A DNA stretch of 64,000 nt from Empedobacter stercoris (GCF_020281205.1 NZ_JACXZC010000006.1:62001-126000), one strand, 5' to 3'; counted from the first letter of the stretch, positions 43,365 to 52,981 are shown. Translations and numbers: made by a program. The notes: generated by a model not told the origin, from the sequence alone.

Positions 43365-44234
43365 ATGAAACAATGGGATGGTCGTTCTAAAGGAACGGTC
43401 CTTGGTTACAAAATATTTGTCAACGTGATGAAAAAGCTCGGAATTAAGGCTGCATATTCAGTCTTAATTTTTGTAGCTTTTTATTACTTTATAACAGCTG
43501 TCGATAGCAATAAATCAATCTACAATTACTTTCGTCATCGTCTAAATTTTTCCATTTTCAAATCAATTTTAAGCGTTTATAAAAGTTATTATACGTTTGG
43601 TCAAACATTAATTGATAAAACAGCAATTAATGCAGGTTTACGTAATAAATTTACGTATGAATTTGATGGGATTGAATTGTTGAAAAATTTGTTAGATCAA
43701 AAACAAGGAGGAATTTTAATCAGCGCACATGTTGGAAATTTCGAAGTTGCAGAACATTTTTTTGCTGACATCGATTTAGATTGTCAAATAAATTTGGTAA
43801 CGACAGATTTAGAACGAAACGTCATCAAAGAATATTTGGAAAGTATTTCCATGAAACCTTCGGTGAAATTTATCTTAATTCAAGAGGATTTATCACATAT
43901 TTTCGAAATTAACAATGCGCTTAGCCGAAATGAATTGATTTGTTTTACAGGTGATCGTTATTTCGAAGGAAATAAGACCATGTCAGAAGTTCTTCTTGGC
44001 AAAGAAGCTAATTTCCCTGCAGGACCATTTTCTATTGCTTCTCGATTGAAAGTGCCCGTTGCTTTCGTGTATGTCATGAAAGAAAAAAATCTACATTATC
44101 ATCTATATGCTCGTCAAGCGAATTTCAAACATCGTGATGCAAACGCTCTATTGAAGGAGTTTTGTACGAATTTAGAAATCATTGTAAAAAAATATCCTTA
44201 TCAATGGTTCAATTATTTCGATTTTTGGAAGTAA
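43365..44234 (+). CDS. lipid A biosynthesis acyltransferase-like protein (LpxL/HtrB family)
   Basis: 289 residues with an N-terminal transmembrane segment (AAYSVLIFVAFYYFITAV). GGILISAHVGNFEVAEHFF has the HxxxE-type active site near 130, and FPAGPFSIASRLKVPVAFVYVM is the substrate-site segment. In aryl-polyene and flexirubin clusters such enzymes are thought to transfer the polyene acyl group to its partner or a lipid. It follows the ACP gene by 5 bases. Confidence 0.87.
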   Translation: MKQWDGRSKGTVLGYKIFVNVMKKLGIKAAYSVLIFVAFYYFITAVDSNKSIYNYFRHRLNFSIFKSILSVYKSYYTFGQTLIDKTAINAGLRNKFTYEFDGIELLKNLLDQKQGGILISAHVGNFEVAEHFFADIDLDCQINLVTTDLERNVIKEYLESISMKPSVKFILIQEDLSHIFEINNALSRNELICFTGDRYFEGNKTMSEVLLGKEANFPAGPFSIASRLKVPVAFVYVMKEKNLHYHLYARQANFKHRDANALLKEFCTNLEIIVKKYPYQWFNYFDFWK

Positions 44235-44284
44235 ATTACACAACATTATGAATTTTCAAACCACTATAAAACATTTTCTATTCC

Positions 44285-45196
44285 ATGAAACCGAACATAT
44301 TAGTTGTCTATTATTCGCAGTCAGGACAATTGAAAGAGATTGTAAATCAAACAACTTATGATTTAAATAAAAGCCAAGATATTAGTTTAACGACCTATAA
44401 CATAAAAATGGAGGAGAAGTTTCCTTTTCCGTGGGATTTTTATTCTTTTTTTAATGCTTTTCCTGACAGCTTTCTTCAAAAAAAGAAGAAAATTAAACCA
44501 ATCCCCTCTGAAATTTTAAATCAAAAATATGATTTGATTTTATTGTATTATCAGGTTTGGTTTTTATCTCCTTCCATTCCAATTAATTCTTTTTTAAGAG
44601 ATTCGCAATCGCAAAAACTTTTAGAACATACTAAAATTATTACGATTAGTGGCTCGCGAAATATGTGGTTTTTAGCACAGGAAAAAATCAAGGTAATTTT
44701 GAAAGAACAAAAAGCGAAATTGGTCGGAAATATTGCGTTAGTAGATCATACACCAAATTTAATAAGTGCAATGACGATTGTAAATTGGATGTTTTCAGGA
44801 GTTAAAAAACGAATGTTTAATTTGTTGCCTTTGCCAGGAATTAATGAAAAAACAATACAAGAAAGTAGAAGATTTGGTAAAATTATTCTAAATTCAATCC
44901 AAAATAATAATTATTCAGATTTACAAGAAAAATTAGTACTAGCTGGTGCTGTAGAGGTTAAACCTTTTTTGGTTTCTGTAGATAAAAAGGGAAACCGAAT
45001 GTTTAAAGTTTGGTCAAAAATGATTGATTCTAAGCAAGGTAAACAGCGAGAAAAGTTCTTAAAATTCTTTTATTATTATTTAATTGTGGCTATTTGGATA
45101 ATATCTCCGATAGTAAATTTGTTATATATTATATTTTATCCGTTTAATTATTTTAAATACAAAAAACAGGTAAAATATTATCAAGGAATAAAATAA
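44285..45196 (+). CDS. darA: dialkylresorcinol condensing enzyme
   Basis: 303 residues, an aromatase/cyclase-like partner of DarB in joining two fatty acid-derived chains to a dialkylresorcinol ring. A flavodoxin-like N-terminus (ILVVYYSQSGQLKEIV) and DLILLYYQVWFLSPSIPINSFL are characteristic of the DarA family. The C-terminus has one or two membrane segments (YYYLIVAIWIISPIVNLLYIIFYP). The dialkylresorcinol is the alcohol part of the flexirubin ester. darB follows after one base. Confidence 0.88.
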   Translation: MKPNILVVYYSQSGQLKEIVNQTTYDLNKSQDISLTTYNIKMEEKFPFPWDFYSFFNAFPDSFLQKKKKIKPIPSEILNQKYDLILLYYQVWFLSPSIPINSFLRDSQSQKLLEHTKIITISGSRNMWFLAQEKIKVILKEQKAKLVGNIALVDHTPNLISAMTIVNWMFSGVKKRMFNLLPLPGINEKTIQESRRFGKIILNSIQNNNYSDLQEKLVLAGAVEVKPFLVSVDKKGNRMFKVWSKMIDSKQGKQREKFLKFFYYYLIVAIWIISPIVNLLYIIFYPFNYFKYKKQVKYYQGIK

Positions 45197-45197
45197 T

Positions 45198-46337
45198 ATG
45201 CAGCACGTATATATCACCAAAACTTCTAAGTTTTTGCCAAATCAACCTATTTCAAATGAAGAAATGGAAGATTTTTTAGGGAAGATTAATCAAATTCCGT
45301 CAAAAGCAAGAAGAATCGTTTTAAGAAACAATGGAATCAAAACACGTTATTACGCACTTGATAAATCAGGGAATATAACGCATTCTAATGCTGAATTGAC
45401 GATGAAAGCAATCGTCAATTTGTTGGATGATCGATTTACACAAAACGATATTGAGGTATTGTCTTGTGGAACTTCTACACCAGATTTCCTATTACCTTCT
45501 CATGCAGCAATGGTACATGGATTATTAGCTAATAACGTTTCAGTAGAATTAAATTCTTCTTCTGGTGTTTGTAATTCGGGAATGAATGCACTGAAATTTG
45601 GATATCTTTCAGTAAAATCGGGTAATTCTAAAAATGCAATTTGTTCTGGATCGGAACGAGTTTCGACATGGATGAAAGCAGAAAAATTTGAACATGAAGT
45701 TGAAAATTTGAAAGAATTAGAAGAACAACCGATTATCGCTTTCAAAAAAGATTTCTTACGTTGGATGTTGTCTGATGGTGCAGGTGCTTTTTTATTAGAA
45801 AATACACCAAACGAAGATACTATTTCATTAAAAATAGAGTGGATGGAATCTTATTCTTACGCACACGAATTAGAAACCTGTATGTATGCAGGTGGTGATA
45901 AATTACCGAATGGAGAAATGAAACCTTGGAGCGATTATTCTTCGGAAGATTGGCTAAAAAAATCGGTTTTTTCATTGAAACAAGATGTCAAAGTTTTAAA
46001 CGACAATATTTTAATTAAAGGTGTGGAAAGCATGAAAGCTGCAATGGATAAACATCAATTATCATCAGATCAGATCGATTATTTATTGCCTCATGTCTCA
46101 TCAAATTATTTTGTTCAAGGATTATATGATGAATTTTGTAAGAAAGGTATCACAATTCCGCTTGAAAAATGGTTTATGAATTTGAGTAAAGTTGGAAATG
46201 TAGGCTCGGCATCTGTTTTTTTAATGCTTGATGAACTTTTTCAGAAAGGAAACCTTGAAAAAGGAAATCGTATCATGCTTTGTGTACCAGAAAGTGGACG
46301 TTTTTCTTATTCGTATGCTTATTTAACTGTCGTATAA
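45198..46337 (+). CDS. darB: ketoacyl-ACP synthase III-like protein
   Basis: 379 residues of thiolase fold. It has the KAS III triad: Cys125 in SSSGVCNSGMNAL, His in LLPHVSS and Asn in MNLSKVGNVGSAS. With DarA it forms the cyclohexanedione/resorcinol ring from a beta-ketoacyl thioester and a second acyl chain. Directly adjacent to darA, as in other DAR clusters. Confidence 0.9.
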   Translation: MQHVYITKTSKFLPNQPISNEEMEDFLGKINQIPSKARRIVLRNNGIKTRYYALDKSGNITHSNAELTMKAIVNLLDDRFTQNDIEVLSCGTSTPDFLLPSHAAMVHGLLANNVSVELNSSSGVCNSGMNALKFGYLSVKSGNSKNAICSGSERVSTWMKAEKFEHEVENLKELEEQPIIAFKKDFLRWMLSDGAGAFLLENTPNEDTISLKIEWMESYSYAHELETCMYAGGDKLPNGEMKPWSDYSSEDWLKKSVFSLKQDVKVLNDNILIKGVESMKAAMDKHQLSSDQIDYLLPHVSSNYFVQGLYDEFCKKGITIPLEKWFMNLSKVGNVGSASVFLMLDELFQKGNLEKGNRIMLCVPESGRFSYSYAYLTVV

Positions 46338-46338
46338 A

Positions 46339-46779
46339 ATGAATACTTTACAATTACCTAATCGTTCGATAGAGTTTATCAAATTATTGATTCCACAACG
46401 CGAACCAATGATAATGGTTGATGCTATTTTTGATTTTGAAGAAGGAAAAGTAGTTGGTGGTTTATCGGTACAAAATGATTCAATATTTGTGAGTAATAAT
46501 GAATTAAAAGAACCAGGAGTGTTAGAACATATGGCGCAAACAGTAGCGTTGTATACAGGGTATCAATTTTATATTCGAAATGAATCAGCACCAACAGGTT
46601 ATATTGGGTCAATGAAGTCAATACAAATTAACCGTTTGCCTAAGGTTAATGAATATTTGGTAACAACTGCCACTATTTTACACGAAGTGATGGGAGTGAC
46701 TTTGGTATCAATCGAAACAAAGATTGAAGAAGAGGTAATTGCAAAAGGAGAGATGAAAACAGTGATTGCAGAAACATAA
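46339..46779 (+). CDS. beta-hydroxyacyl-ACP dehydratase-like hotdog protein 1
   Basis: 146 residues of hotdog fold. LIPQREPMIMVDAIFDF contains the P.REPM..VD segment typical of aryl-polyene cluster dehydratases. EPGVLEHMAQTVALYTGY is the active-site helix. Probably removes water from 3-hydroxyacyl intermediates to build the conjugated double bonds. Very similar in layout to the next gene. Confidence 0.85.
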   Translation: MNTLQLPNRSIEFIKLLIPQREPMIMVDAIFDFEEGKVVGGLSVQNDSIFVSNNELKEPGVLEHMAQTVALYTGYQFYIRNESAPTGYIGSMKSIQINRLPKVNEYLVTTATILHEVMGVTLVSIETKIEEEVIAKGEMKTVIAET

Positions 46780-46782
46780 TTT

Positions 46783-47238
46783 ATGAAAGTAAATCAACAA
46801 ATTGATATTCAACAATACCTTCCACATCGTGAGCCAATGCTTTTTGTGGATACGATTTCTTGGTTAGAAAAAACGTATGTTGAAGCATTATTTACGATAA
46901 AACCAACTCAACTATTTATTCAGAACGAATATTTTACTGAAGTCGGTTTACTCGAAAATATGGCGCAAGTTTGCTCAACGATTATAGGACAAAATTATTT
47001 TATCAATTTTGCTGATCTTCATAAAGGAGATGTGATAGGTTTTATTAGTACGATAAAACAGGCTGAAATCTTGAAATTACCAAAAATTAATCAAACAATA
47101 ACAACAAAATCAACATTGTTAGAAGTTTATGATTATGATGAATTTACAATTAGTTTAATGCAGGCAATAGTTGTACTTGACGAAGAGATTATTGCAACAG
47201 CTACGATGAATTTGATGCTTCAAAACCATAAAAAATGA
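46783..47238 (+). CDS. beta-hydroxyacyl-ACP dehydratase-like hotdog protein 2
   Basis: 151 residues, same fold: YLPHREPMLFVDTISWL, and TEVGLLENMAQVCSTIIGQNY as active-site helix with Glu in place of the Pro-Gly-rich start. Likely forms a heterodimer with hotdog protein 1, as the tandem arrangement suggests. Its end overlaps the next gene by 4 bases (ATGA). Confidence 0.85.
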   Translation: MKVNQQIDIQQYLPHREPMLFVDTISWLEKTYVEALFTIKPTQLFIQNEYFTEVGLLENMAQVCSTIIGQNYFINFADLHKGDVIGFISTIKQAEILKLPKINQTITTKSTLLEVYDYDEFTISLMQAIVVLDEEIIATATMNLMLQNHKK

Positions 47239-47639
47239 AACAATCAGAAGTACCACAAGATAAAGGACATTTAAAAGATTTTAATGAAGTATATTACGCG
47301 ATTGATGATCAAGGCGAGTTTTCTCAAACGTTGAGTACGGGTTGGGAAGCGAAGAATCTTGTTCAGTCCGAAACATTAAAAATATTAGATGAGCGTACAG
47401 AGCAAGCAAGACAACAAGTGATGGAAGGAAAAGCAAGTCCAATATTATATTTCATGGAATTGAAACGTATGGATTGGGATATCCTTTCTAATTATGTTGG
47501 AATTTGGAAATTTTTTGTCAAACGACATTCAAAGCCAACTGTTTTCGCAAAACTAAAAGAATCAACACTAAAAAAATATGCCGAAGCTTTTGAAATTTCG
47601 GTTGATGAACTAAAAAACTTTAATGGAAACCCTAACTGA
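47235..47639 (+). CDS. conserved flexirubin-cluster protein of unknown function
   Basis: 134 residues, soluble, mostly helical. Notable segments: GWEAKNLVQSETLKILDERTEQARQQVMEGKASPILYFMELKRMDWDIL, summarised by its ends GWEAKN and KRMDWD. The C-terminus resembles a small HTH-like module (LKKYAEAFEISVDELKNF). I have seen this protein type in flexirubin clusters but no role is known to me. It overlaps the next gene by 17 bases, so the two are translationally linked. Confidence 0.75.
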   Translation: MKQSEVPQDKGHLKDFNEVYYAIDDQGEFSQTLSTGWEAKNLVQSETLKILDERTEQARQQVMEGKASPILYFMELKRMDWDILSNYVGIWKFFVKRHSKPTVFAKLKESTLKKYAEAFEISVDELKNFNGNPN

Positions 47640-48624
47640 TTTTAAACATTTTCAATCTGCACATTGCGAGAACGGTGTTGCTTCTAATTTGTTAAAAAAT
47701 AAAGGAATTGATATTTCAGAACCAATGATTTTTGGAATTGGTTCGGGACTATTCTTTGTCTTCTTGCCATTTCTTAAAGTGAATCATGCGCCTGCTATTA
47801 GTTATCGTCCAATGCCTGGAATGATCTTTAATCGTGCAGCAAAAAATCTTGGAATAAAGGTTAAACGTCATAAATTTCGTTCTACAAAGTCTGCTCAAAC
47901 CTTTTTAGATCAACAACTATTAGCTAATCGTCCATGTGGTTTGCAGGTTGGTGTATACAATTTAACTTATTTTCCCGAAGAATATAAATTCCATTTCAAT
48001 GGACATAATTTGGTTGTTTTTGGTAAACAAGATCAAACTTATTTAATTAGTGATCCTGTGATGCAAGAAACAACAAAATTGACAGAAAATGAATTAGAAA
48101 AAGTTCGTTTTTCGAAAGGAGTTTTAGCTCCAAAAGGTCATTTGTATTATCCTGAATATATTCCAGAACATATAGATTATCAGAAAGCGATTACAAAAGG
48201 AATAAAAAAAACGTGTCGCGAAATGTTAGCACCAGTACCAATTGTTGGTGTTAAAGGTATACGAATGGTTGCAAAAAGAATTAAAAAAATGCCAAAGAAA
48301 GTTGGAAATGCAAAAACCAATTATTTCTTGGCTCAAATGATTCGTATGCAAGAAGAAATCGGAACTGGTGGTGGAGGTTTTCGTTATATTTATGCTGCTT
48401 TTTTACAAGAGGCTGCACAAAAAATAAACCAACCACATCTGAATGATTTTGCCTTAGAAATTTCTGAAATAGGCGATAAATGGCGCGATTTTGCTTTAAA
48501 TGCTTCAAGAGTATATAAAAAAAGAAACAATGCCCAAGATATTTATGATGTAATTTCTGATCAATTGTTGGAATTAGCAGATTTAGAAGAGTCGTTTTTT
48601 AAGCGTTTAAGAAAAGCAATTTAG
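47623..48624 (+). CDS. BtrH N-terminal-domain protein (acyl transfer)
   Basis: 333 residues. HFQSAHCENGVASNLL carries the candidate nucleophile Cys17, as in BtrH-type proteins, a papain-like or acyl-ACP:amine/alcohol acyltransferase family. GHNLVVFGK and YLISDPVMQE are the matching His and Asp segments of a Cys-His-Asp triad. The C-terminal half is helical (DUF4872-like). In this cluster a plausible role is transferring the polyene acyl chain from ACP to the resorcinol hydroxyl; this is inference. Confidence 0.8.
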   Translation: METLTDFKHFQSAHCENGVASNLLKNKGIDISEPMIFGIGSGLFFVFLPFLKVNHAPAISYRPMPGMIFNRAAKNLGIKVKRHKFRSTKSAQTFLDQQLLANRPCGLQVGVYNLTYFPEEYKFHFNGHNLVVFGKQDQTYLISDPVMQETTKLTENELEKVRFSKGVLAPKGHLYYPEYIPEHIDYQKAITKGIKKTCREMLAPVPIVGVKGIRMVAKRIKKMPKKVGNAKTNYFLAQMIRMQEEIGTGGGGFRYIYAAFLQEAAQKINQPHLNDFALEISEIGDKWRDFALNASRVYKKRNNAQDIYDVISDQLLELADLEESFFKRLRKAI

Positions 48625-48626
48625 AG

Positions 48627-49352
48627 ATGATTGAGATTGAAAAATTATATAAAAAATATAAAAATTCGGATGTTTTTGCGTTAGAAGACTTCTCATTAAC
48701 GATAAAACAAAACGAAATTCATGGTGTTCTTGGTCCAAATGGAGCAGGGAAAACAACATTGATGTCGATACTTTCAGGTTTGATTAAACCCACTTCTGGG
48801 AATATTGTGATTCAGAATTTTAATCAGAAAAATGATTTAAAAAAGATTCAAAATATTATTGGAATTGTTCCACAAGAATATGCATTGTATCCAACGTTGA
48901 CAGCACGAGAAAATTTAGAATTTTTCGGAAAGATTTATAAAGTTCCTTCAAAAGAATTGCATGAAAAGATTTTGCTTTTGACAGAAAAAGTTGGAATGAG
49001 TAAATTTTTGGATAGAAAAATTGAATCTTTTTCGGGTGGAATGAAACGCCGTATTAATTTATTGGCAGGCATTCTTCATCAACCAGAAATTCTATTTTTA
49101 GATGAGCCAACTGTTGGTGTTGATATTCAGTCCAAAATTGCGTTATTGGATTATTTACAAGAACTTCATCAGCAAGGAATGTCGATCGTTTATACATCGC
49201 ATCATATGGCAGAAGCGGAGGGTTTTTGTACGCAGGTTACTATTATGAATCAAGGAAAATCGATTATAACTGCCCAACCAAAACAATTGATTCAACAAGT
49301 AAATGCGTATAATCTTGAAGAAGCATTTGTTTATCTAACTAAATTGTCATGA
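48627..49352 (+). CDS. ABC transporter ATP-binding protein
   Basis: 241 residues. Walker A GPNGAGKTT, Q-loop VPQEYALYP, signature FSGGMKRRINLLAG, Walker B ILFLDEPTVG and H-loop TSHHM are all intact. It pairs with the permease one base downstream, an ABC-2 type exporter for the pigment or its lipid precursor. Confidence 0.93.
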   Translation: MIEIEKLYKKYKNSDVFALEDFSLTIKQNEIHGVLGPNGAGKTTLMSILSGLIKPTSGNIVIQNFNQKNDLKKIQNIIGIVPQEYALYPTLTARENLEFFGKIYKVPSKELHEKILLLTEKVGMSKFLDRKIESFSGGMKRRINLLAGILHQPEILFLDEPTVGVDIQSKIALLDYLQELHQQGMSIVYTSHHMAEAEGFCTQVTIMNQGKSIITAQPKQLIQQVNAYNLEEAFVYLTKLS

Positions 49353-49353
49353 T

Positions 49354-50631
49354 ATGTTGAAACAACTTTTAGCATGTATTAAAAAAGAAATATTATTGCT
49401 GATTCGCGATATTGGTGGGTTGGTGATTCTTTTTATAATGCCTTTGATTTTGGTTGTAACGGTAACTAAAATTCAGAAAAGTACCTACGATTCGTTTGCA
49501 GAAGCAACTATTCCAGTACTATTTATTGATCATGATCAGGATAGTATTTCTGCTGTGGTTAAAAAACATATTTCTCAATCGGGCAATTTGAAAATTGTTT
49601 CAGAATTAAATGGAAAAAAATTAACAGAAGATGAACTAAAATCAGAGGTGTTCAAAGGGAAATATCAAGTCGGAATTGTTATACCTGAACGATTATCAAA
49701 AGATTTGGATTATAAAATCAATCAAAATGTTGAGCAAATTTTAAATGAATTTGCTTTCGATAGTACGGAAGTTAAATACAATCAACAGGTTAGTCCAAAA
49801 ACGATTAAACTTTATTTTGATCCAGCAACTTCCTTGGCATTTAAGGACAATGTTTCGAATGTATTGGATCAATTAATAACGGACACAGAAAATAAAAGTA
49901 TTTATAAGGCATTTCAACAAGAAATGGGGTCTGAAGATTTGAGTTTTCAAAATGAAAAATTCATTCATTTTCAAGAAATTGTTCCCGAAGATTCAAAATC
50001 AATTTTAAAACCAAACGTGACACAACATAATGTTCCTGCTTGGACATTATTTGCTATATTTTTTATCGTTGTTCCTTTATCTATCAATATTGTAAAAGAA
50101 AAAAGTTTAGGAACACACGTACGATTATTAACTAGTCCGATGCCTTATTCAGTTCAAATTATTGGTAAAACAATCACTTATTTAACCATAAGTTTATTTC
50201 AGTTTATAATGATTTTAGGTGTAGCTAAATTCGTTTTTCCATTGATTGATTTACCAAGTTTTAAAACAGATGGTATTTTATTTTCTATTTATGGACTGAC
50301 TGTTTTTGCGTCTTTAGCCGCAATTGGTTTGGGACTTTTAATTGGAACAATAGCCAAAACACAAGAACAATCTGCTCCATTTGGAGCAACTTTAGTCGTT
50401 ATTTTAGCAGCGATAGGAGGAGTATGGATTCCTGTTTTTGCAATGTCAGATTTTATGCAACATTTCGCAAAAATCTCACCGATGAATTGGGCGCTAGATG
50501 GCTATTATAGTCTTATTCTACGAAATCAGTCATTCATAGAGATTGTACCGAATATTATTTTGTTAATTTTGTTCTATATTATTACCTTGTTTGTCGCATT
50601 ATATTATGATAGATTCAAAAGAGAAGATTAA
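49354..50631 (+). CDS. ABC-2 type transporter permease
   Basis: 425 residues. One N-terminal transmembrane helix (GGLVILFIMPLILVVTV), a large extracytoplasmic domain (about 40-225), then five hydrophobic helices (WTLFAIFFIVVPLSINIV to IILLILFYIITLFVALYY). This is the DrrB/YhhJ-like type V-like layout. Works with the ATPase encoded just upstream. Confidence 0.9.
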   Translation: MLKQLLACIKKEILLLIRDIGGLVILFIMPLILVVTVTKIQKSTYDSFAEATIPVLFIDHDQDSISAVVKKHISQSGNLKIVSELNGKKLTEDELKSEVFKGKYQVGIVIPERLSKDLDYKINQNVEQILNEFAFDSTEVKYNQQVSPKTIKLYFDPATSLAFKDNVSNVLDQLITDTENKSIYKAFQQEMGSEDLSFQNEKFIHFQEIVPEDSKSILKPNVTQHNVPAWTLFAIFFIVVPLSINIVKEKSLGTHVRLLTSPMPYSVQIIGKTITYLTISLFQFIMILGVAKFVFPLIDLPSFKTDGILFSIYGLTVFASLAAIGLGLLIGTIAKTQEQSAPFGATLVVILAAIGGVWIPVFAMSDFMQHFAKISPMNWALDGYYSLILRNQSFIEIVPNIILLILFYIITLFVALYYDRFKRED

Positions 50632-51043
50632 AACCTTAGTACATCATTCTAATTTCGCTGTTCGATTTAATGAAACCGACCCGTTGGGAATCGTTTGGCA
50701 TGGGAATTATATTACATATTTTGAAGATGGAAGAGAAGCTTTTGGCCGTCATTTTGGAATTAGTTACTTGGATATTCAAAAAAGTGGCTTTGTAACGCCG
50801 ATTATCAAATCAGTTTGCGAGCATAAGTTTCCGTTGAAATATGGAGATAAATGTAGAATAGAAACCACTTTTGTAGATACTTTGGCTGCAAAGATGATTT
50901 ATAAATTCAAGATTTTTAATCAAGATGAAAAATTAGTTTGTATTGGTGAAACAATTCAAGTATTTTTAGACAACGAAGGGGAATTAATGTTAACATTTCC
51001 AGCATTCTTTGAACAATGGAAGAAAAAAGTAGGATTATTGTAA
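50606..51043 (+). CDS. acyl-CoA/ACP thioesterase, 4HBT hotdog
   Basis: 145 residues from ATG 50606 (an in-frame TTG at 50591 would only add residues inside the permease gene). FAVRFNETDPLGIVWHGNYITYFEDGREAFG has the 4-hydroxybenzoyl-CoA thioesterase signature with catalytic Asp in ETDPLG. It may release or proofread chains, as thioesterases do in aryl-polyene clusters. Overlaps the permease by 26 bases and the next gene by one (TAATG). Confidence 0.85.
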   Translation: MIDSKEKIKTLVHHSNFAVRFNETDPLGIVWHGNYITYFEDGREAFGRHFGISYLDIQKSGFVTPIIKSVCEHKFPLKYGDKCRIETTFVDTLAAKMIYKFKIFNQDEKLVCIGETIQVFLDNEGELMLTFPAFFEQWKKKVGLL

Positions 51044-52164
51044 TGGAGAAAATTTACATCAATCGTGCGAATATTTTAACGCCTTTCGGTAATACAATTG
51101 AAACGAACTGGAATCAATTGTTGGAGGGAAATTCTGCCGTCACTAAAGTTGAATCATTTGGTCATTTAAAACATTTTTATGCAGGAAAAATTAATGAAGA
51201 AATTTTCTGTAATTTAAAAGATCAAATAATTGATAATAAAAAATATACTCGATTAGAATTAATTGGGATTATAGCTCTTCAATCTATTGTTGAGCAAGCG
51301 GAAATAAGTTCTCGAACGGGTTTTGTTTTATCCACAACGAAAGGAAATATTAATCATCTTTCACATTCTATAAACGAAGCATCTATTCCAAATTTCGCTA
51401 AAAAAATCGCTGATTATTTTGAATTCAAATCAGAACCAATAATCGTATCAAATGCATGTGTATCTGGTGTTTTGGCGGTAAATGTAGCAAAACGTTTCAT
51501 TGAAATGGATACTTTTGACAATGTATATGTTTTGGCTTTAGATGAATTAACAGATTTTGTTTTAACAGGTTTCAATTCATTTCAAGCAATGGATTTCGAG
51601 TTGTGCAAACCTTTTGATCAGGCTCGAAAAGGTGTTAATTTAGGCGAAGCAGCAGCTTGTATTTATCTTTCGAAAAATAAAGAAAAAAATAGTTTTCAAA
51701 TTTTGGGAGAAGCTTCTATTAATGATGCAAACCATATTTCGGGACCATCACGAACAGGTGAAGGTTTGGTTTTGAGTATCGAGTCGGCGATGAAAGAAGC
51801 AAATGTTTCATCAAATGAAATAGATTATATTTCAGCTCATGGAACGGCGACTTTGTATAACGATGAAATGGAATCAATTGCTTTTAATCGTTTGCAAATG
51901 AGTAAAACCCCGACCAATAGTCTAAAAGCTTTTTACGGACATACATTGGGTGCGTCTGGATTGTTAGAATTGGTGATTTCGATGAAACAAGCAGAAGAAA
52001 ACATTATATTGAAAAGTAATAATTTCAAAGAAGTAGGAACTTCAGTTTCTCAAAATATTTTAAAGGAAAATCTTCAAAAAGAAATCAATGTTATTCTAAA
52101 AACTTCTTCTGGATTTGGCGGAAGTAATGCTGTAATCATACTTAAAAAAGTTCAAGATGACTAA
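51043..52164 (+). CDS. beta-ketoacyl synthase, copy B
   Basis: 373 residues from ATG 51043, which overlaps the previous stop (TAATG). It has Cys139 in SNACVSGVLAV, the His segments SAHGTATLYND and KAFYGHTLGASGL, and SGFGGSNAVII at the end, so the KAS triad is complete. It groups with KAS-like enzymes seen in aryl-polyene clusters. The next gene overlaps by 8 bases and may be its partner. Confidence 0.88.
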   Translation: MEKIYINRANILTPFGNTIETNWNQLLEGNSAVTKVESFGHLKHFYAGKINEEIFCNLKDQIIDNKKYTRLELIGIIALQSIVEQAEISSRTGFVLSTTKGNINHLSHSINEASIPNFAKKIADYFEFKSEPIIVSNACVSGVLAVNVAKRFIEMDTFDNVYVLALDELTDFVLTGFNSFQAMDFELCKPFDQARKGVNLGEAAACIYLSKNKEKNSFQILGEASINDANHISGPSRTGEGLVLSIESAMKEANVSSNEIDYISAHGTATLYNDEMESIAFNRLQMSKTPTNSLKAFYGHTLGASGLLELVISMKQAEENIILKSNNFKEVGTSVSQNILKENLQKEINVILKTSSGFGGSNAVIILKKVQDD

Positions 52165-52696
52165 AGTTGAAATTAAAAAAGAACAAGTTTGGTTGAATGA
52201 CGAACTTTATTTCGAAGATTCTTCAGGAGATTTTGGGTTATTTTCTAAAAATTTATTTAAATTGTTAGAAATAGATTATCCAAAATTCTATAAAATGGAT
52301 AATCAAAGTAAATTGGCTTTTTTAGCTGCTGAGATCATTCTAAAAGACGAGAATACATTGAATGAAAATCAAGAAATAGCGTTGGTTTTTGCCAATAGAA
52401 ATTCAAGTTTAGATTCAGATTTGAAACATCAAAAAAGTATTCAATCGACTGATGAAATTTTTCCAAGTCCAGCTGTATTTGTTTACACATTAGCAAATGT
52501 TTGTTTAGGAGAAGTCAGTATTCGTCATCATTTGAAAACTGAAAATGCTTTTTTTATTTCATCGAATTTTGATGAAGATCGACTAAAGAAATATGCAAAT
52601 TATTTGATTATCAAAAATAAAGCAAAAAAAGTTGTGTTGGCTTGGGTTGATTATTTGCAAGAAGATTACGAAATAAAAATGTACTTAATAGATTAA
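52157..52696 (+). CDS. half-size ketosynthase-like protein
   Basis: 179 residues. SQKSKLAFLAAEIIL-like helix and IALVFANRNSSLDSDLKHQKSI resemble the N-terminal half of a thiolase-fold ketosynthase, and FPSPAVFVYTLANVCLGEVSIRHHL the region around the active site. NVCLGE contains a Cys but not in the usual ACASG context. Half-length proteins annotated as 3-oxoacyl-ACP synthase occur at this position in aryl-polyene/flexirubin clusters. It may be a non-catalytic subunit. Confidence 0.7.
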   Translation: MTKVEIKKEQVWLNDELYFEDSSGDFGLFSKNLFKLLEIDYPKFYKMDNQSKLAFLAAEIILKDENTLNENQEIALVFANRNSSLDSDLKHQKSIQSTDEIFPSPAVFVYTLANVCLGEVSIRHHLKTENAFFISSNFDEDRLKKYANYLIIKNKAKKVVLAWVDYLQEDYEIKMYLID

Positions 52697-52723
52697 AATA
52701 ATATTAGTTAGAATAAAAACATT

Positions 52724-52981
52724 ATGGAAAATTTAATAAACGATTTAAAAGTGAAAATTATCGAAATTTTAAATCTTGAAGATGTTTCGGTAGAAGAGAT
52801 TAAAAATGATGACCCTCTATTTGGAGACGGTTTGGGGTTAGATTCTATTGATGCATTAGAATTGATTGTTTTATTGGATAAGGAATATGGAATTAAAATT
52901 ACTGATCCAAAAGAAGGAAAAACAATCTTTCAATCGGTTGAAGTTATGGCAGATTATATCCAAAAAAATAGAACAAAATAA
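52724..52981 (+). CDS. acyl carrier protein B
   Basis: 85 residues. Ser41 in GLGLDSIDALELIVLLD is the phosphopantetheine site. Differs clearly from carrier protein A, which supports a division between two chains (polyene and resorcinol) or two stages. Its stop overlaps the next start (TAATG). Confidence 0.9.
   Translation: MENLINDLKVKIIEILNLEDVSVEEIKNDDPLFGDGLGLDSIDALELIVLLDKEYGIKITDPKEGKTIFQSVEVMADYIQKNRTK

Noticed and set aside
44248-44361. 37-codon ORF in the gap before darA
   Set aside because: Overlaps the darA start out of frame, no recognisable features, and no promoter.
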